Positions 43,145 through 52,787 of a stretch of 64,000 bases of DNA are shown here, piece by piece. The DNA is from a bacterium 1XD42-76. Its GTDB lineage: Bacteria; Bacillota; Clostridia; Lachnospirales; Lachnospiraceae. Both the position numbers and the translations under genes were made by a program. The notes beneath the pieces are model-generated. The model ran no database searches. It was given only the letters and a program-made list of their open reading frames with translations, and was not told the DNA's origin. The stretch covers positions 1-64,000 of the forward strand of contig QZDW01000004.1 in assembly GCA_009917545.1 (NCBI GenBank). Reading direction: 5' to 3'. Numbering within the stretch: the stretch's first letter is position 1; every line of letters starts with the position of its first letter.

Positions 43145-46024
43145 TCAGTCTCCGATCTCAATATTGGAGACGCTCAGCGCACTGTTGTTCAGAATATAAT
43201 CCAGGTCCGTATAGCCATAATAGAAACGGTAAATATTTTTTGCCGCCGTCGCCGCGTTGGACGAGGAATATCCGTAAGGAATATTGATCGTCATGGCAAT
43301 CTCCGGATTCTGATACGGTGCAAAAGAAACGAAAAATGCATGGTTTATCTTGTGGTTATTCTTGATTTCCTCTGCAGTCCCTGTTTTTCCTGCAATGTCA
43401 ACTTCCAGATCCGTAAAAATCCGCTTGGCGGATCCGTCGGAAATCACACGTCTCATACCCGTCTGAACGGCATCCCAGGTAGAGTCTGCAATTTCAATCT
43501 TTGACGCAATGCCCGGTGTAAAGTCCTCAATCAAATTACCTTTGGAATCCGTCATTTTATCTAAAAGGCTCAGCTTATAGAGATTGCCGCGGTTGGCTAC
43601 CACTGTAATATACCGTGCCAGTTGCACATTGGAATAGGAATTCTTTCCCTGTCCAATGGAGGAGGCTTCCGGTTTTTCTGTCGTCATCTGCGGCGGCTTC
43701 TCAGAAATCTCGATTCCGGAAGTCTCGTTTAATCCGAACATGGAGGCGTATTTCTGTATCAGGCTGATTCCCTTTTCCGGAACATAACTGCCATTCTCAT
43801 CGAGTGACAAACGGTGCCCCATCTCTGAGAAAAATACGTTGCAGGAATTCTGGATCCCGTTTACCACATCGAGAGCACCGTGATAGCCTGGATAGATCCA
43901 GCATTTCAGATTCGGCGTGATTTCCTCGTATTTTCCGGTACAGATAACGGAGTCCTCCAGTCCGATCACCCCTTCCTCAAGAGCTGCCACTGCAATGATC
44001 GGTTTAAAGGTCGATCCGGGTGCCTTCTGCGCCTGTGTCGCATTATTAAATAACGGCAGCGACATGTCATTATTTAAGCGGTTATAGTATTCCGCATCCA
44101 CGGAACCTGAAAACTTATTGTTGTCATAGCTCGGATATGTGACAAGCGCACGCACCTCGCCTGTATTAACATCCGTGATGACACAGCTCGCCGAACAGGG
44201 ATCCAGGGCAAGCTGTGCAGGCGTAATCTCGATATCCGATATCTTCTGACGGATGAACTGGAAAGCATAATCCTCCCCGCCCGCCTCCAGAAGCCGTACC
44301 TCGTTCTCGTCATACGCCAACACGTTCTGGGCATACAAAGCCAGACACAGCTCTTTTCCTGTCACCACGCCGTCATTGATGAGATACCGGTAGATTCTCT
44401 TACTGAAAGATACATCATTTTGCAGATTCTGCATCACAAAATCCACGATCTTCTCATAGATTACGTCCGCACTCGAATATTTGCTCTCAATCCCCATTCC
44501 GGTCGTATCAATCCAGTTGCCGGCGATCCCTGCATAGAGATATTCCCTAAGACTGATCGTATCGTCCTTCCACGCTTTGTAGGCCACAGACGACTGATCA
44601 ATGGCATCGGAGCGGACGATATCACATGACACAAGGTAGGAGTAAATATGCTGCATGTAGGCAAACATTGCTTCCGGCAATTCTCCAATCTGCCTTGCCT
44701 GAGGGCTCATAAGTTCTGCCCGGATAGCAACCAGAACCTGCTCCTTTGAGCTGTTAAATTTCCCGTAAATCGACTTTTCCGCCTGCGACGCTTCAGCGGC
44801 TGAAAAAGCTGTCAGATCCAGAACGTTGTTATTAATCAGCTGATAATAAGCGTCTTTAACCGGAATCGGTATCTTCGAAGCCTGCCGGTAATCCGCCTCT
44901 TCCAAATCCCGGTTTACGAGTTTGGTGGTGATGACTCCGGCAAGCTGCTGTTCCAGAATATGGTAAATACCGATCTGCAGCTCCCGGTCGAGTGTCAGAT
45001 AAATATCATGTCCGGCCTCGGATTCTTTATAATCCACAATTTCAAGAATGCGGCCTGTACTGTCAACATACATGGTCTGCGAGCCCTTTTTTCCCTGAAG
45101 GTACTGCTCCATCGAAGCCTCAATCCCCGTCTTGCCGACGAGATCCGTGAGCTCATATTCCGGATTCGTCTCCCTGAGCTTTTCTAACTCATCATCCCAT
45201 ATCTTGCCGATATAGCCGATAATCGGTGCAAAATATACGCTGTCTTTATATACGCGTAATGTGGATTTCTCAATACTGACTCCTTTTAAATCAGAAGAAT
45301 TCTCCAGAACATCCGTCATAGTGGCCTTACTCACATTGGAGGCCACCGTAGTGGACTCGTATTTGCGGAAGGCTGTAAACCCCATCGTATAGCGGATATT
45401 GATGATGCCGAGCGCTTCCTCGTCGGTCAGCTCGATCATCTCTCCGGCTTCATTCTTTAAATCATTGAGACCATAATCTTCTTTTTTGCTCTCAAAGATT
45501 TCTCTCGGAGTAATATTGGAAGGGTATTTCCCTTCCGCGTCATCAAGGTCGCTTGTGGACTTCAGACCATAATAATCGCTCACAAAACGTTTTCTGGCCG
45601 TATCTGTGGACGTCGTAAAGACCATCTGTCTGTCTGCATCAAGTCCAATGGAAAATTCCCCTTCCACTTTTTCCCCGTGGCGCGCCAGAATCTGCACCAG
45701 AAGGAGCAGCATCCGGTTCTTGTCATTCGCTCTTGGATAGGATCCGTTATCCTGTATGGTCACATTGTAGGCAAGCTGATTGTAAGCGAGCAGATTCCCG
45801 TCCCTGTCGTAAATATTCCCTCTGGTACTGGCAATTTTCACGTTTTTCTCCGTCTTCGCCATATAATTTTTCTGATATTCCTCTCCCATAACGATCTGCA
45901 GATCAAACAGACGTACTGACAGAATACAGAAAAGGCACGTAAAAATGACCCCCAGAAGGAAGATTCTGGAATCAATCAGCTTTTTTAAAAATTCTTTGAG
46001 GATTTCTGATATATCCTTAAACAA
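43145..46024 (-). CDS. mrdA: Penicillin-binding protein 2-type transpeptidase (PbpA/MrdA), long form
   Basis: A 959-aa bimodular class B PBP that cross-links wall peptides in the elongasome with RodA. One transmembrane segment (FLLGVIFTCLFCILSVRLFD) is near the start; the dimerisation domain begins with STRGNIYDRDGNLLAYNQLA. The transpeptidase motifs are SxxK in PGSTFKPIIAVAALE (about residue 671), SCN in NSCNVFFSEMGH and KTG in AGKTGTAEEIKN (about 878). It is some 250-300 residues longer than a typical PBP2, mainly through extra helical sequence between about 370 and 600. The start is a TTG overlapping the mreD stop by 8 bp, with AAAGGAGAG upstream. Confidence 0.9.
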   Translation of the reverse strand: MFKDISEILKEFLKKLIDSRIFLLGVIFTCLFCILSVRLFDLQIVMGEEYQKNYMAKTEKNVKIASTRGNIYDRDGNLLAYNQLAYNVTIQDNGSYPRANDKNRMLLLLVQILARHGEKVEGEFSIGLDADRQMVFTTSTDTARKRFVSDYYGLKSTSDLDDAEGKYPSNITPREIFESKKEDYGLNDLKNEAGEMIELTDEEALGIINIRYTMGFTAFRKYESTTVASNVSKATMTDVLENSSDLKGVSIEKSTLRVYKDSVYFAPIIGYIGKIWDDELEKLRETNPEYELTDLVGKTGIEASMEQYLQGKKGSQTMYVDSTGRILEIVDYKESEAGHDIYLTLDRELQIGIYHILEQQLAGVITTKLVNRDLEEADYRQASKIPIPVKDAYYQLINNNVLDLTAFSAAEASQAEKSIYGKFNSSKEQVLVAIRAELMSPQARQIGELPEAMFAYMQHIYSYLVSCDIVRSDAIDQSSVAYKAWKDDTISLREYLYAGIAGNWIDTTGMGIESKYSSADVIYEKIVDFVMQNLQNDVSFSKRIYRYLINDGVVTGKELCLALYAQNVLAYDENEVRLLEAGGEDYAFQFIRQKISDIEITPAQLALDPCSASCVITDVNTGEVRALVTYPSYDNNKFSGSVDAEYYNRLNNDMSLPLFNNATQAQKAPGSTFKPIIAVAALEEGVIGLEDSVICTGKYEEITPNLKCWIYPGYHGALDVVNGIQNSCNVFFSEMGHRLSLDENGSYVPEKGISLIQKYASMFGLNETSGIEISEKPPQMTTEKPEASSIGQGKNSYSNVQLARYITVVANRGNLYKLSLLDKMTDSKGNLIEDFTPGIASKIEIADSTWDAVQTGMRRVISDGSAKRIFTDLEVDIAGKTGTAEEIKNNHKINHAFFVSFAPYQNPEIAMTINIPYGYSSSNAATAAKNIYRFYYGYTDLDYILNNSALSVSNIEIGD

Positions 46025-46550
46025 TCGTCGTATCTCTCCTTTTTTCTATCTCCTCTAGTTTCCTGCTGATAAACAAAAACAGACGGTACAGCAAAAGCGT
46101 TGTGACAACAGTAAAAATCGTCTCAGGCAGGATGATATTTACCAGATAATATCCGAAGTTCAGCCGCCCGCGGACGAGAAATCCGAATACATATAAATAC
46201 AGATTATAAGCCAGCTCATTTAAAACACACAGAACCAGCGGAAGCGTAATATAATCCTCATAATAATATTTGGTAGCAATACCGTTTACGTATCCAATCC
46301 ACATAAAAATCAGGGTGTGGAAGCCCAGTGCACCGCCTGATGACAGATCGGTCAGAAGCCCTCCCACAAGTCCATAACCGATTCCCGAACGGCTCCCCCT
46401 GATAAATCCAAAGGAAAATACAAGAATCAGCATCAGGTTGGGACCGGCGGACAAGACCGGAATCAAAGGAAATACACAAGTCTGGACGGTAAACGCCAGC
46501 ACAATCAGAAACAAATTGATACAAATCTGTTTAATGCTGTTCCTATTCAT
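46017..46550 (-). CDS. mreD: Rod shape-determining protein MreD
   Basis: A 177-aa membrane protein with five to six predicted helices, part of the Mre elongation machinery. ICINLFLIVLAFTVQTCVFP is the first helix and LILVFSFGFIRGSRSGIGYG the conserved region. Sequence conservation in this family is low, and the position between mreC and PBP2 supports the call. The ATG at 46550 overlaps the mreC stop by 8 bp. Confidence 0.88.
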   Translation of the reverse strand: MNRNSIKQICINLFLIVLAFTVQTCVFPLIPVLSAGPNLMLILVFSFGFIRGSRSGIGYGLVGGLLTDLSSGGALGFHTLIFMWIGYVNGIATKYYYEDYITLPLVLCVLNELAYNLYLYVFGFLVRGRLNFGYYLVNIILPETIFTVVTTLLLYRLFLFISRKLEEIEKRRDTTIV

Positions 46551-47385
46551 CTGCTTCGGGCTCCACATCTTTAAGTTTTGTGATAATCAGCACCTCCTGC
46601 AGGCGGTCAAACCGGGCAGCAGGAATCACATAGCCGGACTTTGAGAGGTTATCGTTATAGTCGATCTCAATGTCTGTGGCATATCCGATCAGAATCCCGG
46701 GAAGAAATTTTTCGCTGATATTGGAGGTGACAATCATGTCCCCGTCCTTGATATCATCGTCCTTTTCCATATAGGACAATGCCAGCCTCCCCTCACGGAA
46801 CAGCTGCAGGTCTCCGGAGACAATGCAGGTATCACCGGACTGCTGCGCCATTGCGCTTACCTGGCTGGAATCATCAATAATGGCGCGGACCGTCGCATAA
46901 TTGGCCCCCACGTCCGTAACGATTCCCACCAGGCCGCCGCCCGCGATTACATTCATGTTCTCTCGGATGCCGTCGTCAGCGCCTTTATCAATGCGGAACA
47001 CGGAAAACCAGGCGCCCGAATCCTTGGCAATGATCCTGGCGCCGATTTTTTCGTACTGCATGTATTCCTGATCGAGCTCATAGAGGCTTCTCAGGCGTTC
47101 CAATTCAAACTGTTCCGCCCGAAGCCTCGTATTTTCCTCCATAAGTCCATCAACCTGCGCCTTAAGCCTCTCGTTTTCTTCCAGGGCCATCTTAAGCTTT
47201 CCGACGTCAGCCATCCCCTGGTACATACGGCTGCCGACTGTATTGATACCGGCCTGAATCGGAACCAGCACATATCCCACTGCATTCCTTATGGGATTTA
47301 CCAGCGGACTGTTTAAGGTCGTAATCCCGATCATGCAGATGCAGACTGCCGACAAGCCGAATAAAAAATATCTGGTGTTCTTCAT
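46543..47385 (-). CDS. mreC: Rod shape-determining protein MreC
   Basis: A 280-aa protein with an N-terminal transmembrane helix (FGLSAVCICMIGITTLN), a coiled coil (KLKMALEENERLKAQVDGLM, about 65-110) and the MreC beta-barrel domain (ARIIAKDSGAWFSVFRIDKG, GLVGIVTDVGANYATVRAII). It scaffolds RodA/PBP2. The start overlaps the radC stop by 4 bp. MreB, which usually precedes MreC, is not present here. Confidence 0.93.
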   Translation of the reverse strand: MKNTRYFLFGLSAVCICMIGITTLNSPLVNPIRNAVGYVLVPIQAGINTVGSRMYQGMADVGKLKMALEENERLKAQVDGLMEENTRLRAEQFELERLRSLYELDQEYMQYEKIGARIIAKDSGAWFSVFRIDKGADDGIRENMNVIAGGGLVGIVTDVGANYATVRAIIDDSSQVSAMAQQSGDTCIVSGDLQLFREGRLALSYMEKDDDIKDGDMIVTSNISEKFLPGILIGYATDIEIDYNDNLSKSGYVIPAARFDRLQEVLIITKLKDVEPEADE

Positions 47386-48098
47386 ATTTCCAATATTCCC
47401 CGTTCTCTGAGACTCACATAGGAATTATCCCCGATAATAATGTGGTCTAACAGCGGAATTCCAATTAAAGTTCCTGCTTCCTGGACACGTTTTGTAAACA
47501 GGCAGTCTTCCTTACTGGGCTCCGGTGTCCCGCTGGGATGATTATGCGCCAGGATGATACCAGTCCCACGGTAACGGAGAGCCTCAATTAAGATCTCCCG
47601 CGGCGTGGACACAGATGCATTTACAGTACCCTTGGAAATGTCAATGCTCTTGAGCAGAGCGTTTCTGCTGTTTAGTATCATTAACATCAAATGCTCCTGC
47701 TCCATGTGCCGCATTTCCTCCATATAGAAATCAGCAATCTGGGAGGGGTGGCAGAACGTTTCCTGGCTGCATGCCGAGGCGCGCCAGATGCGTTTGGATA
47801 TCTCACCAAGGCAGGACAGCTGGATCGCCTTTACCTTACCGATGCCGCGGAGTTCCCTGTAGTCTGAAAGTGTGTAATGCAAAAGCCCCAGAAGTCCCTC
47901 CGGCTTCCCGTGGCTTAAAATCTGTTCTGCCAGCTCTTTGACCGGCAGGTCGCGCGTACCGCTCCTTAAAATCACTGCCAGAAGTTCCGCGTCTGATAAC
48001 ACCTCCGGACCAAAAGCCAGTACCTTTTCGTAAGGGCGTTCGGATTCCGGAAGCGTTTTCATGGTTCTTTTTTGTATCTGTTTGTTCTCGTTTTCCAT
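47382..48098 (-). CDS. radC: RadC family JAB-domain protein
   Basis: A 238-aa protein with an N-terminal helix-hairpin-helix region (LSDAELLAVILRSGTRDLPV) and a C-terminal MPN/JAB metalloprotease-like domain: the metal site is HNHPSGTPEPSKED (about residue 190) plus the acidic S-T-P-R-E-I-L-I-E-A-L region. Despite the name, a DNA repair role is not established. The start at 48098 (MENENKQIQKR) has GGGGAA upstream; the longer frame lacks one. In Firmicutes radC is typically next to mreB; here it abuts mreC directly. Confidence 0.9.
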   Translation of the reverse strand: MENENKQIQKRTMKTLPESERPYEKVLAFGPEVLSDAELLAVILRSGTRDLPVKELAEQILSHGKPEGLLGLLHYTLSDYRELRGIGKVKAIQLSCLGEISKRIWRASACSQETFCHPSQIADFYMEEMRHMEQEHLMLMILNSRNALLKSIDISKGTVNASVSTPREILIEALRYRGTGIILAHNHPSGTPEPSKEDCLFTKRVQEAGTLIGIPLLDHIIIGDNSYVSLRERGILEI

Positions 48099-48174
48099 CA
48101 GATTCCCCGGCCTTTCATGTGCTCTCCAAGTACCTGGCGCGGGTTTTATGTGAAGGCTCAGATAAGCCGTTCCG

Positions 48175-48426
48175 TTAGATGAAATGGTATGTGAGGATGG
48201 CAATGATGACTCCGATGATGCTGGCCATCGTGATGCGGATACTAAGCCCGAAGGTAATCACGAGGATACCGAAGTTCAGGACCATTGGGTCTTTGAGGCC
48301 GAAGGATTGTCCGAAATTCAGCCAGGTGAGGCCCGGAATCTTCGCCGTCATCTCTCCGATGAAGCCGCCCAGGACAATTCCCGACAACAGCATCAGGAGC
48401 AGCGCCCAGGAATTTTTACTTCTCAT
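48175..48426 (-). CDS. DUF4321 family small membrane protein
   Basis: An 83-aa membrane protein with two predicted helices (WALLLMLLSGIVLGGFIGEM and ITMASIIGVIIAILTYHFI). The central VLNFGILVITFGLSIRI is typical of DUF4321, a Firmicute family found near radC-mre clusters. Function unknown. GAGGAAACAAT precedes the ATG. It is the first gene after promoter 48492-48520. Confidence 0.85.
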   Translation of the reverse strand: MRSKNSWALLLMLLSGIVLGGFIGEMTAKIPGLTWLNFGQSFGLKDPMVLNFGILVITFGLSIRITMASIIGVIIAILTYHFI

Positions 48427-48491
48427 ATTGTTTCCTCATTTCGTTTCTGTTTTCCTTCTCCGTCATTTTATTTTCTTCTGTGTTCTGGTTA

Positions 48492-48520
48492 AATATACCA
48501 TATTTTGGGGATGAAAACAA
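48492..48520 (-). promoter_or_regulatory. Promoter of the DUF4321-radC-mre-min-rodA operon
   Basis: On the minus strand TTGTTT (48515-48520) lies 17 bp from TATATT (48492-48497), with an extended -10 (TGG before it). It would drive some eleven genes down to dacA at 38773, since no convincing terminator is seen between. Confidence 0.6.
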
Positions 48521-48599
48521 TGTATCATAAAAATTTTATCTTTGTGGCAAAAGGAAGGCTGAGTATGACTGCAGATCCGCCTTGGGAAAGCAGAGGACG

Positions 48600-49880
48600 T
48601 TATAGTTTTATCAGGTTAGCTTCATAAAGTTTTTGCAGGGACATCAGGATACCCAGTTTGGCGTGATGCCAGGTGAGGCCGCCCTGGAAGTAGACCGCAT
48701 AGGGAGGCTTCATGGGAGCATCTGCAGACAGTTCAATGGAGCTTCCCTGAATAAAGGCTCCGGCCGCCATGATGACATCGGAATCATAGCCGGGCATAGC
48801 CCAGGGTTCCGGGGTTACGAAGCTGTCCACCGGCGCTGCCGCCTGGATTCCCCGGCAGAACCGGATGACCGCCTCCGGTTTCTGGAAAATGATGGACTGG
48901 ATGATGTCGTGACGGCTCTCCGTGCCATTTGGTATCACGGAAAATCCCAGGCGTTCGTAGAGATTCGCGGCGAAAATGGCTCCTTTCAGCGCTCCGGCGA
49001 CAACGGAAGGGGCCAGGAACAATCCCTGATAAAGGGACTGGCTGACTCCGAGGCTGGCGCCGACTTCTTTGCCGAGCCCCGGGGCTGTGAGGCGGCAGGC
49101 AGCGCGCTCAATGCAGTCTTTTCTTCCCACAATATATCCCCCGATGGGAGCAAGTCCGCCCCCCGGGTTCTTAATCAGGGAGCCGACGATCATATCCGCG
49201 CCTACATCCGTTGGTTCTATGGTCTCCACGAATTCTCCGTAACAGTTGTCTACCATGCAGATGACATCGGGTTTTAACGATTTGAGGAAGGAGATCAGCT
49301 CCCCGATCTGTTTCACAGACAAGGTAGGCCTGGTGGCATATCCCTTGGAGCGCTGGATCTCGACGAGTTTCGTACGTTCGTTTACCGCTCCCCGAATTGC
49401 CTCATAGTCGAAACTCCCATCTGCCAAAAGGTCTGTCTGGCGGTAGGTGATGCCGAATTCTTTCAGGGAACCAACGGACTCACGGATACCGATGACCTCC
49501 TCCAGAGTGTCGTACGGCTTTCCCACTGGCGACAGAATCTCATCACCAGGCCGCAGGTTGCCGGACAGGGCCACCGTCAGCGCGTGGGTGCCGGATATGA
49601 GCTGGGGACGGACCAGTGCGTCCTCGCCATGAAAGGCATTTGCATATACCGCCTCGAGTGTGTCGCGTCCCAGGTCGTTATAGCCATAGCCCGTGGTTCC
49701 GGCAAAATGGATGTCGCTAACTCTGGCTTTCTGCATCGCCTGTATGACTTTGAGCTGATTGTATTCCGCCGTCTGATCGACTGTTTCAAACCGTGGCCTG
49801 AGATCCGATTCGGTTTCCTTTGCAAATTGAATGACAGCTTCCGAGATCCCGAGCTGTCCATATAGTTCCGTTAATTCCAT
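48600..49880 (-). CDS. Methionine gamma-lyase-like protein (PF06838, aluminium resistance family)
   Basis: A 426-aa PLP-dependent protein of the Met_gamma_lyase / aluminium resistance group (fold type I). GTHALTVALSGNLRPGDEIL binds the cofactor phosphate, MVDNCYGEFVE carries the pyridine-nitrogen aspartate and VGSLIKNPGGGLAPIGGYIV holds the probable Schiff-base lysine. LTAPGLGKEVGASLG is also family-typical. The true substrate is not established. It lies 30 bp after miaA on the same strand and could be the last gene of the miaB-mut operon. AAAGGAATGG precedes the ATG. Confidence 0.88.
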   Translation of the reverse strand: MELTELYGQLGISEAVIQFAKETESDLRPRFETVDQTAEYNQLKVIQAMQKARVSDIHFAGTTGYGYNDLGRDTLEAVYANAFHGEDALVRPQLISGTHALTVALSGNLRPGDEILSPVGKPYDTLEEVIGIRESVGSLKEFGITYRQTDLLADGSFDYEAIRGAVNERTKLVEIQRSKGYATRPTLSVKQIGELISFLKSLKPDVICMVDNCYGEFVETIEPTDVGADMIVGSLIKNPGGGLAPIGGYIVGRKDCIERAACRLTAPGLGKEVGASLGVSQSLYQGLFLAPSVVAGALKGAIFAANLYERLGFSVIPNGTESRHDIIQSIIFQKPEAVIRFCRGIQAAAPVDSFVTPEPWAMPGYDSDVIMAAGAFIQGSSIELSADAPMKPPYAVYFQGGLTWHHAKLGILMSLQKLYEANLIKL

Positions 49881-49910
49881 GTTCCATTCCTTTCTGACAT
49901 CGTGGCAGGG

Positions 49911-50861
49911 TTAAATGATCCCGCGGCTTTGCAGATCCCCAAGCATCCAGTCCAGAATCCGCTCTTTATCAAAGTGAAAGGCTTCCTGGGACAGCCAGCA
50001 CACCTCATGTTCCCTGCGAAACCATGTAAGCTGGCGTTTGGCAAAATGCCTCGTATCGCGTTTCAGGATGCGGACCGCCTCTTCCAGGCTCTGCTTCCCG
50101 TCAAGATAGTCCAGAATCTCTTTATAGCCCAGCCCCTGCATGGAAACCATGTCTCTCGTACATCCCATTTCTTTCAGCTGTGTTACTTCTCCGACAAGCC
50201 CTGCTGCCAGCATCTGATCGACTCTGGCGTCAATGCGTTCATAGAGCAGCTCACGCTCCATATTTAGCACATAATAGGCAAAGCGGTAAGGCGACGGTCT
50301 CTGGCGCTCTTTTTCATTATGAAGGGAAATTTTGGTCCCCGTTTTCTCATGGAACTCCAGGGCGCGGATGACTCGTTTTATGTTATTCTCATGGATCGCA
50401 GCAGCTGACTCCGGATCTGCCTGCTCCAGCATCGCATGAAGCGCTTTGGCTCCCTTTTCCCTGGCAAGTGTCTCCAGCATATGACGGTATTCCATGTCGC
50501 CGTCATTTTCTGTAAAATCAATTTCACGAAGCAGTGCCTGAATATAAAATCCGGTTCCGCCTGCAACGACCGGGATCCGGCCCCTCTCATAGATCCGGGA
50601 AAGCGCCTCGTTAGCCAGACGCTGGAATACCGTCACGTTAAATTCTTCCCACGGCTCCAGCACATCAATCAGATGATGCCTGACGCCTTCCATCTCTTCT
50701 CTGGAAACTTTGGCGGAGCCAATGTCCATATGGCGGTATACCTGCATGGAATCAGCACTGATAATCTCCCCGTTTATCCTTTGTGCCAGGGCCACGGACA
50801 GTGCCGTTTTTCCAGCGGCTGTGGGGCCTGTAAGAATAATCAGCGGCGGTCTGTTCATCAT
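49911..50861 (-). CDS. miaA: tRNA dimethylallyltransferase
   Basis: A 316-aa enzyme that adds a dimethylallyl group to A37 of tRNAs reading UNN codons, making the substrate for MiaB. LTGPTAAGKTALSVALAQRI is the P-loop; SADSMQVYRHMDIGSAKVS and HHLIDVLEPWEEFNVTVFQ are the substrate-binding motifs, and VAGGTGFYIQALL and TRHFAKRQLTWFRRE occur later. It overlaps the mutL stop by 4 bp. With miaB in the same operon it completes the ms2i6A pathway. Confidence 0.96.
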   Translation of the reverse strand: MMNRPPLIILTGPTAAGKTALSVALAQRINGEIISADSMQVYRHMDIGSAKVSREEMEGVRHHLIDVLEPWEEFNVTVFQRLANEALSRIYERGRIPVVAGGTGFYIQALLREIDFTENDGDMEYRHMLETLAREKGAKALHAMLEQADPESAAAIHENNIKRVIRALEFHEKTGTKISLHNEKERQRPSPYRFAYYVLNMERELLYERIDARVDQMLAAGLVGEVTQLKEMGCTRDMVSMQGLGYKEILDYLDGKQSLEEAVRILKRDTRHFAKRQLTWFRREHEVCWLSQEAFHFDKERILDWMLGDLQSRGII

Positions 50862-52774
50862 GTCACAATCCTCTTAAATTTCTTTTCCATTTCCTGTTTG
50901 CTGATCGAAACAATCGTCGGCCGGCCGTGCGGGCATGTATAGGGATTTTCCAGCGAAAAAAGCTCTTCGAGAAGCTCTTCTGCCTCCCGTGCCGACAGAC
51001 GCATATTTCCCTTCACCGCCGCCTTACAGGACATAGAAGCGACCCGATTATAGACCGTCTCCGGCGTCTGTCTCTCTGCTCCTTCAGACAACCCGTCCAG
51101 TATTTCCAGAAGAAGCTCCTTTTTAGCCAAAGAGAGCAGGTTATCCGGTACAGCCCGTACGGCATATTCCTTTCCTCCAAATGGCTCGATCTCAAAGCCA
51201 ATCTGCCGGAATACCTCCATATGGCGGTTCAGGACCTCTTCCTCCTGCATGGAAAGTGTGAGGATAATCGGAGGGCTGATAAACTGGGAAGTATATTCCC
51301 GTGACTTAAAAGAGGCAAAATTCCTCTCAAACAACACTTTTTCATGGGCCGCATGCTGGTCGATGAGATAGAGCGCGTTCTGATATTCGACCAGCCAGTA
51401 GGTATCAAAAACCTGACCGATCAGTCTGTGGCGATGTCTGGCTTCCCGGGAGAGGAAACGGCCGTCAAACATCTCCACCTGTTCCACCGAGCCAGCGTTC
51501 TCAGATGGTCCGGGGGAAATATCCGGCTTAAGTTCCCCTGCCTGTCCGACGGCTTTCTCCAAAGCTTCCGGCGCATCCAAAACAGCGTTCTCTCCGCCCG
51601 GCGATTCAGGCGGCCTGACAGAATACGGTGCGGACGGCTCCCTGATCTCCATTGCCGCCATCCTGCCTTTCTCGAAGGGCTCCGGCTCCCTGTGCGGCAT
51701 CTTTCCATTCTCACCAGTTTCACCAGACGGGGGCTGACTTTTAAGCGTCCCGGCCGTTTCCTCCGAAAGTCCGCTTTTTACAATCAATTCCTCAGAAGAC
51801 AGGGCACGCGTGACAGCCTCGGATACACATCGGTACAGCTCTTCCCCGTTTTTAAAGCGAAGTTCCATTTTCGAAGGATGTACATTTACATCGATATATT
51901 CCGGTTCTACGGTGAAATGGAGCATGGTAAAGGGATATTTATGCTGCATCATATAGCCCTTGTAGCCTTCCTCCACCGCCTTCATAATCAGGCTGCTTTT
52001 AATATAACGCCCGTTGATAAAATAATTTTCAAAGTTGCGGTTGCTTCGTGCTAACTGCGGCTGGCCAATAAAGCCCTCGATGCGTACGCTCCCCGTCTCT
52101 ACGGTAAGCGGAATCAGGCTGGCGGCCGCCTCACGGCCATAGATCGTATAAATGATGTCTTTCAGATTGTGGTTCCCCGATGTGTGCAGCCGGTTCTGGT
52201 TGTTGACGATCAGGCGAATTGATATTTCCGGATGGGAAAGCGCGATTTTCTCCACAAGGGCGGCCACATGTCCGCCCTCCGTAGCCGGTGTTTTCAGAAA
52301 TTTCCGTCTGGCCGGTGTGTTATAGAACAGGTTTCTTGAAATAAAGGTCGTCCCCTCCGGGGCCCCAACCTCTTCAAGTCCCTTTTCCGTACCGCCTTCC
52401 ATGCGATATCGGGATCCGGTAAGGCTGTCCGGCGTCTTGGTAATCAATTCCACCTGTGAGACTGCCGCGATGCTGGATAATGCCTCCCCGCGGAAACCCA
52501 GCGATGAGACGGTTACAAGATCCTCTGCCGTCCGTATCTTACTTGTGGAGTGGCGCAGGAAAGCCAGAGGAAGCTCTTCCCTGGCAATCCCGCATCCATT
52601 GTCTGTGATACGGATGAACCCAATACCTCCATCCCTTATTTCCACGGTAATCGCCGTTGCACCCGCGTCGATGGCATTTTCCATCAACTCCTTGACAACA
52701 GAGGAAGGCCGCTCCACCACCTCTCCGGCGGCGATCTGATTGATCGTACTCTGGTCCAGCACCTGAATCGCCAT
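50858..52774 (-). CDS. mutL: DNA mismatch repair endonuclease MutL
   Basis: A 638-aa mismatch repair protein. The GHKL ATPase half has IAAGEVVERPSSVVKELMEN, DNGCGI, STSKIRTAEDL and GFRGEALSSIAAV. A variable linker covers about 330-450. The C-terminal half has the endonuclease motif DQHAAHEKVLFE (about residue 470) and CPHGRP near the end, so it is of the latent-nuclease type used by MutH-less bacteria. GGGGGGAGAG precedes the ATG; 13 bp after mutS. Confidence 0.97.
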   Translation of the reverse strand: MAIQVLDQSTINQIAAGEVVERPSSVVKELMENAIDAGATAITVEIRDGGIGFIRITDNGCGIAREELPLAFLRHSTSKIRTAEDLVTVSSLGFRGEALSSIAAVSQVELITKTPDSLTGSRYRMEGGTEKGLEEVGAPEGTTFISRNLFYNTPARRKFLKTPATEGGHVAALVEKIALSHPEISIRLIVNNQNRLHTSGNHNLKDIIYTIYGREAAASLIPLTVETGSVRIEGFIGQPQLARSNRNFENYFINGRYIKSSLIMKAVEEGYKGYMMQHKYPFTMLHFTVEPEYIDVNVHPSKMELRFKNGEELYRCVSEAVTRALSSEELIVKSGLSEETAGTLKSQPPSGETGENGKMPHREPEPFEKGRMAAMEIREPSAPYSVRPPESPGGENAVLDAPEALEKAVGQAGELKPDISPGPSENAGSVEQVEMFDGRFLSREARHRHRLIGQVFDTYWLVEYQNALYLIDQHAAHEKVLFERNFASFKSREYTSQFISPPIILTLSMQEEEVLNRHMEVFRQIGFEIEPFGGKEYAVRAVPDNLLSLAKKELLLEILDGLSEGAERQTPETVYNRVASMSCKAAVKGNMRLSAREAEELLEELFSLENPYTCPHGRPTIVSISKQEMEKKFKRIVT

Positions 52775-52787
52775 GTTCTCTCCCCCC

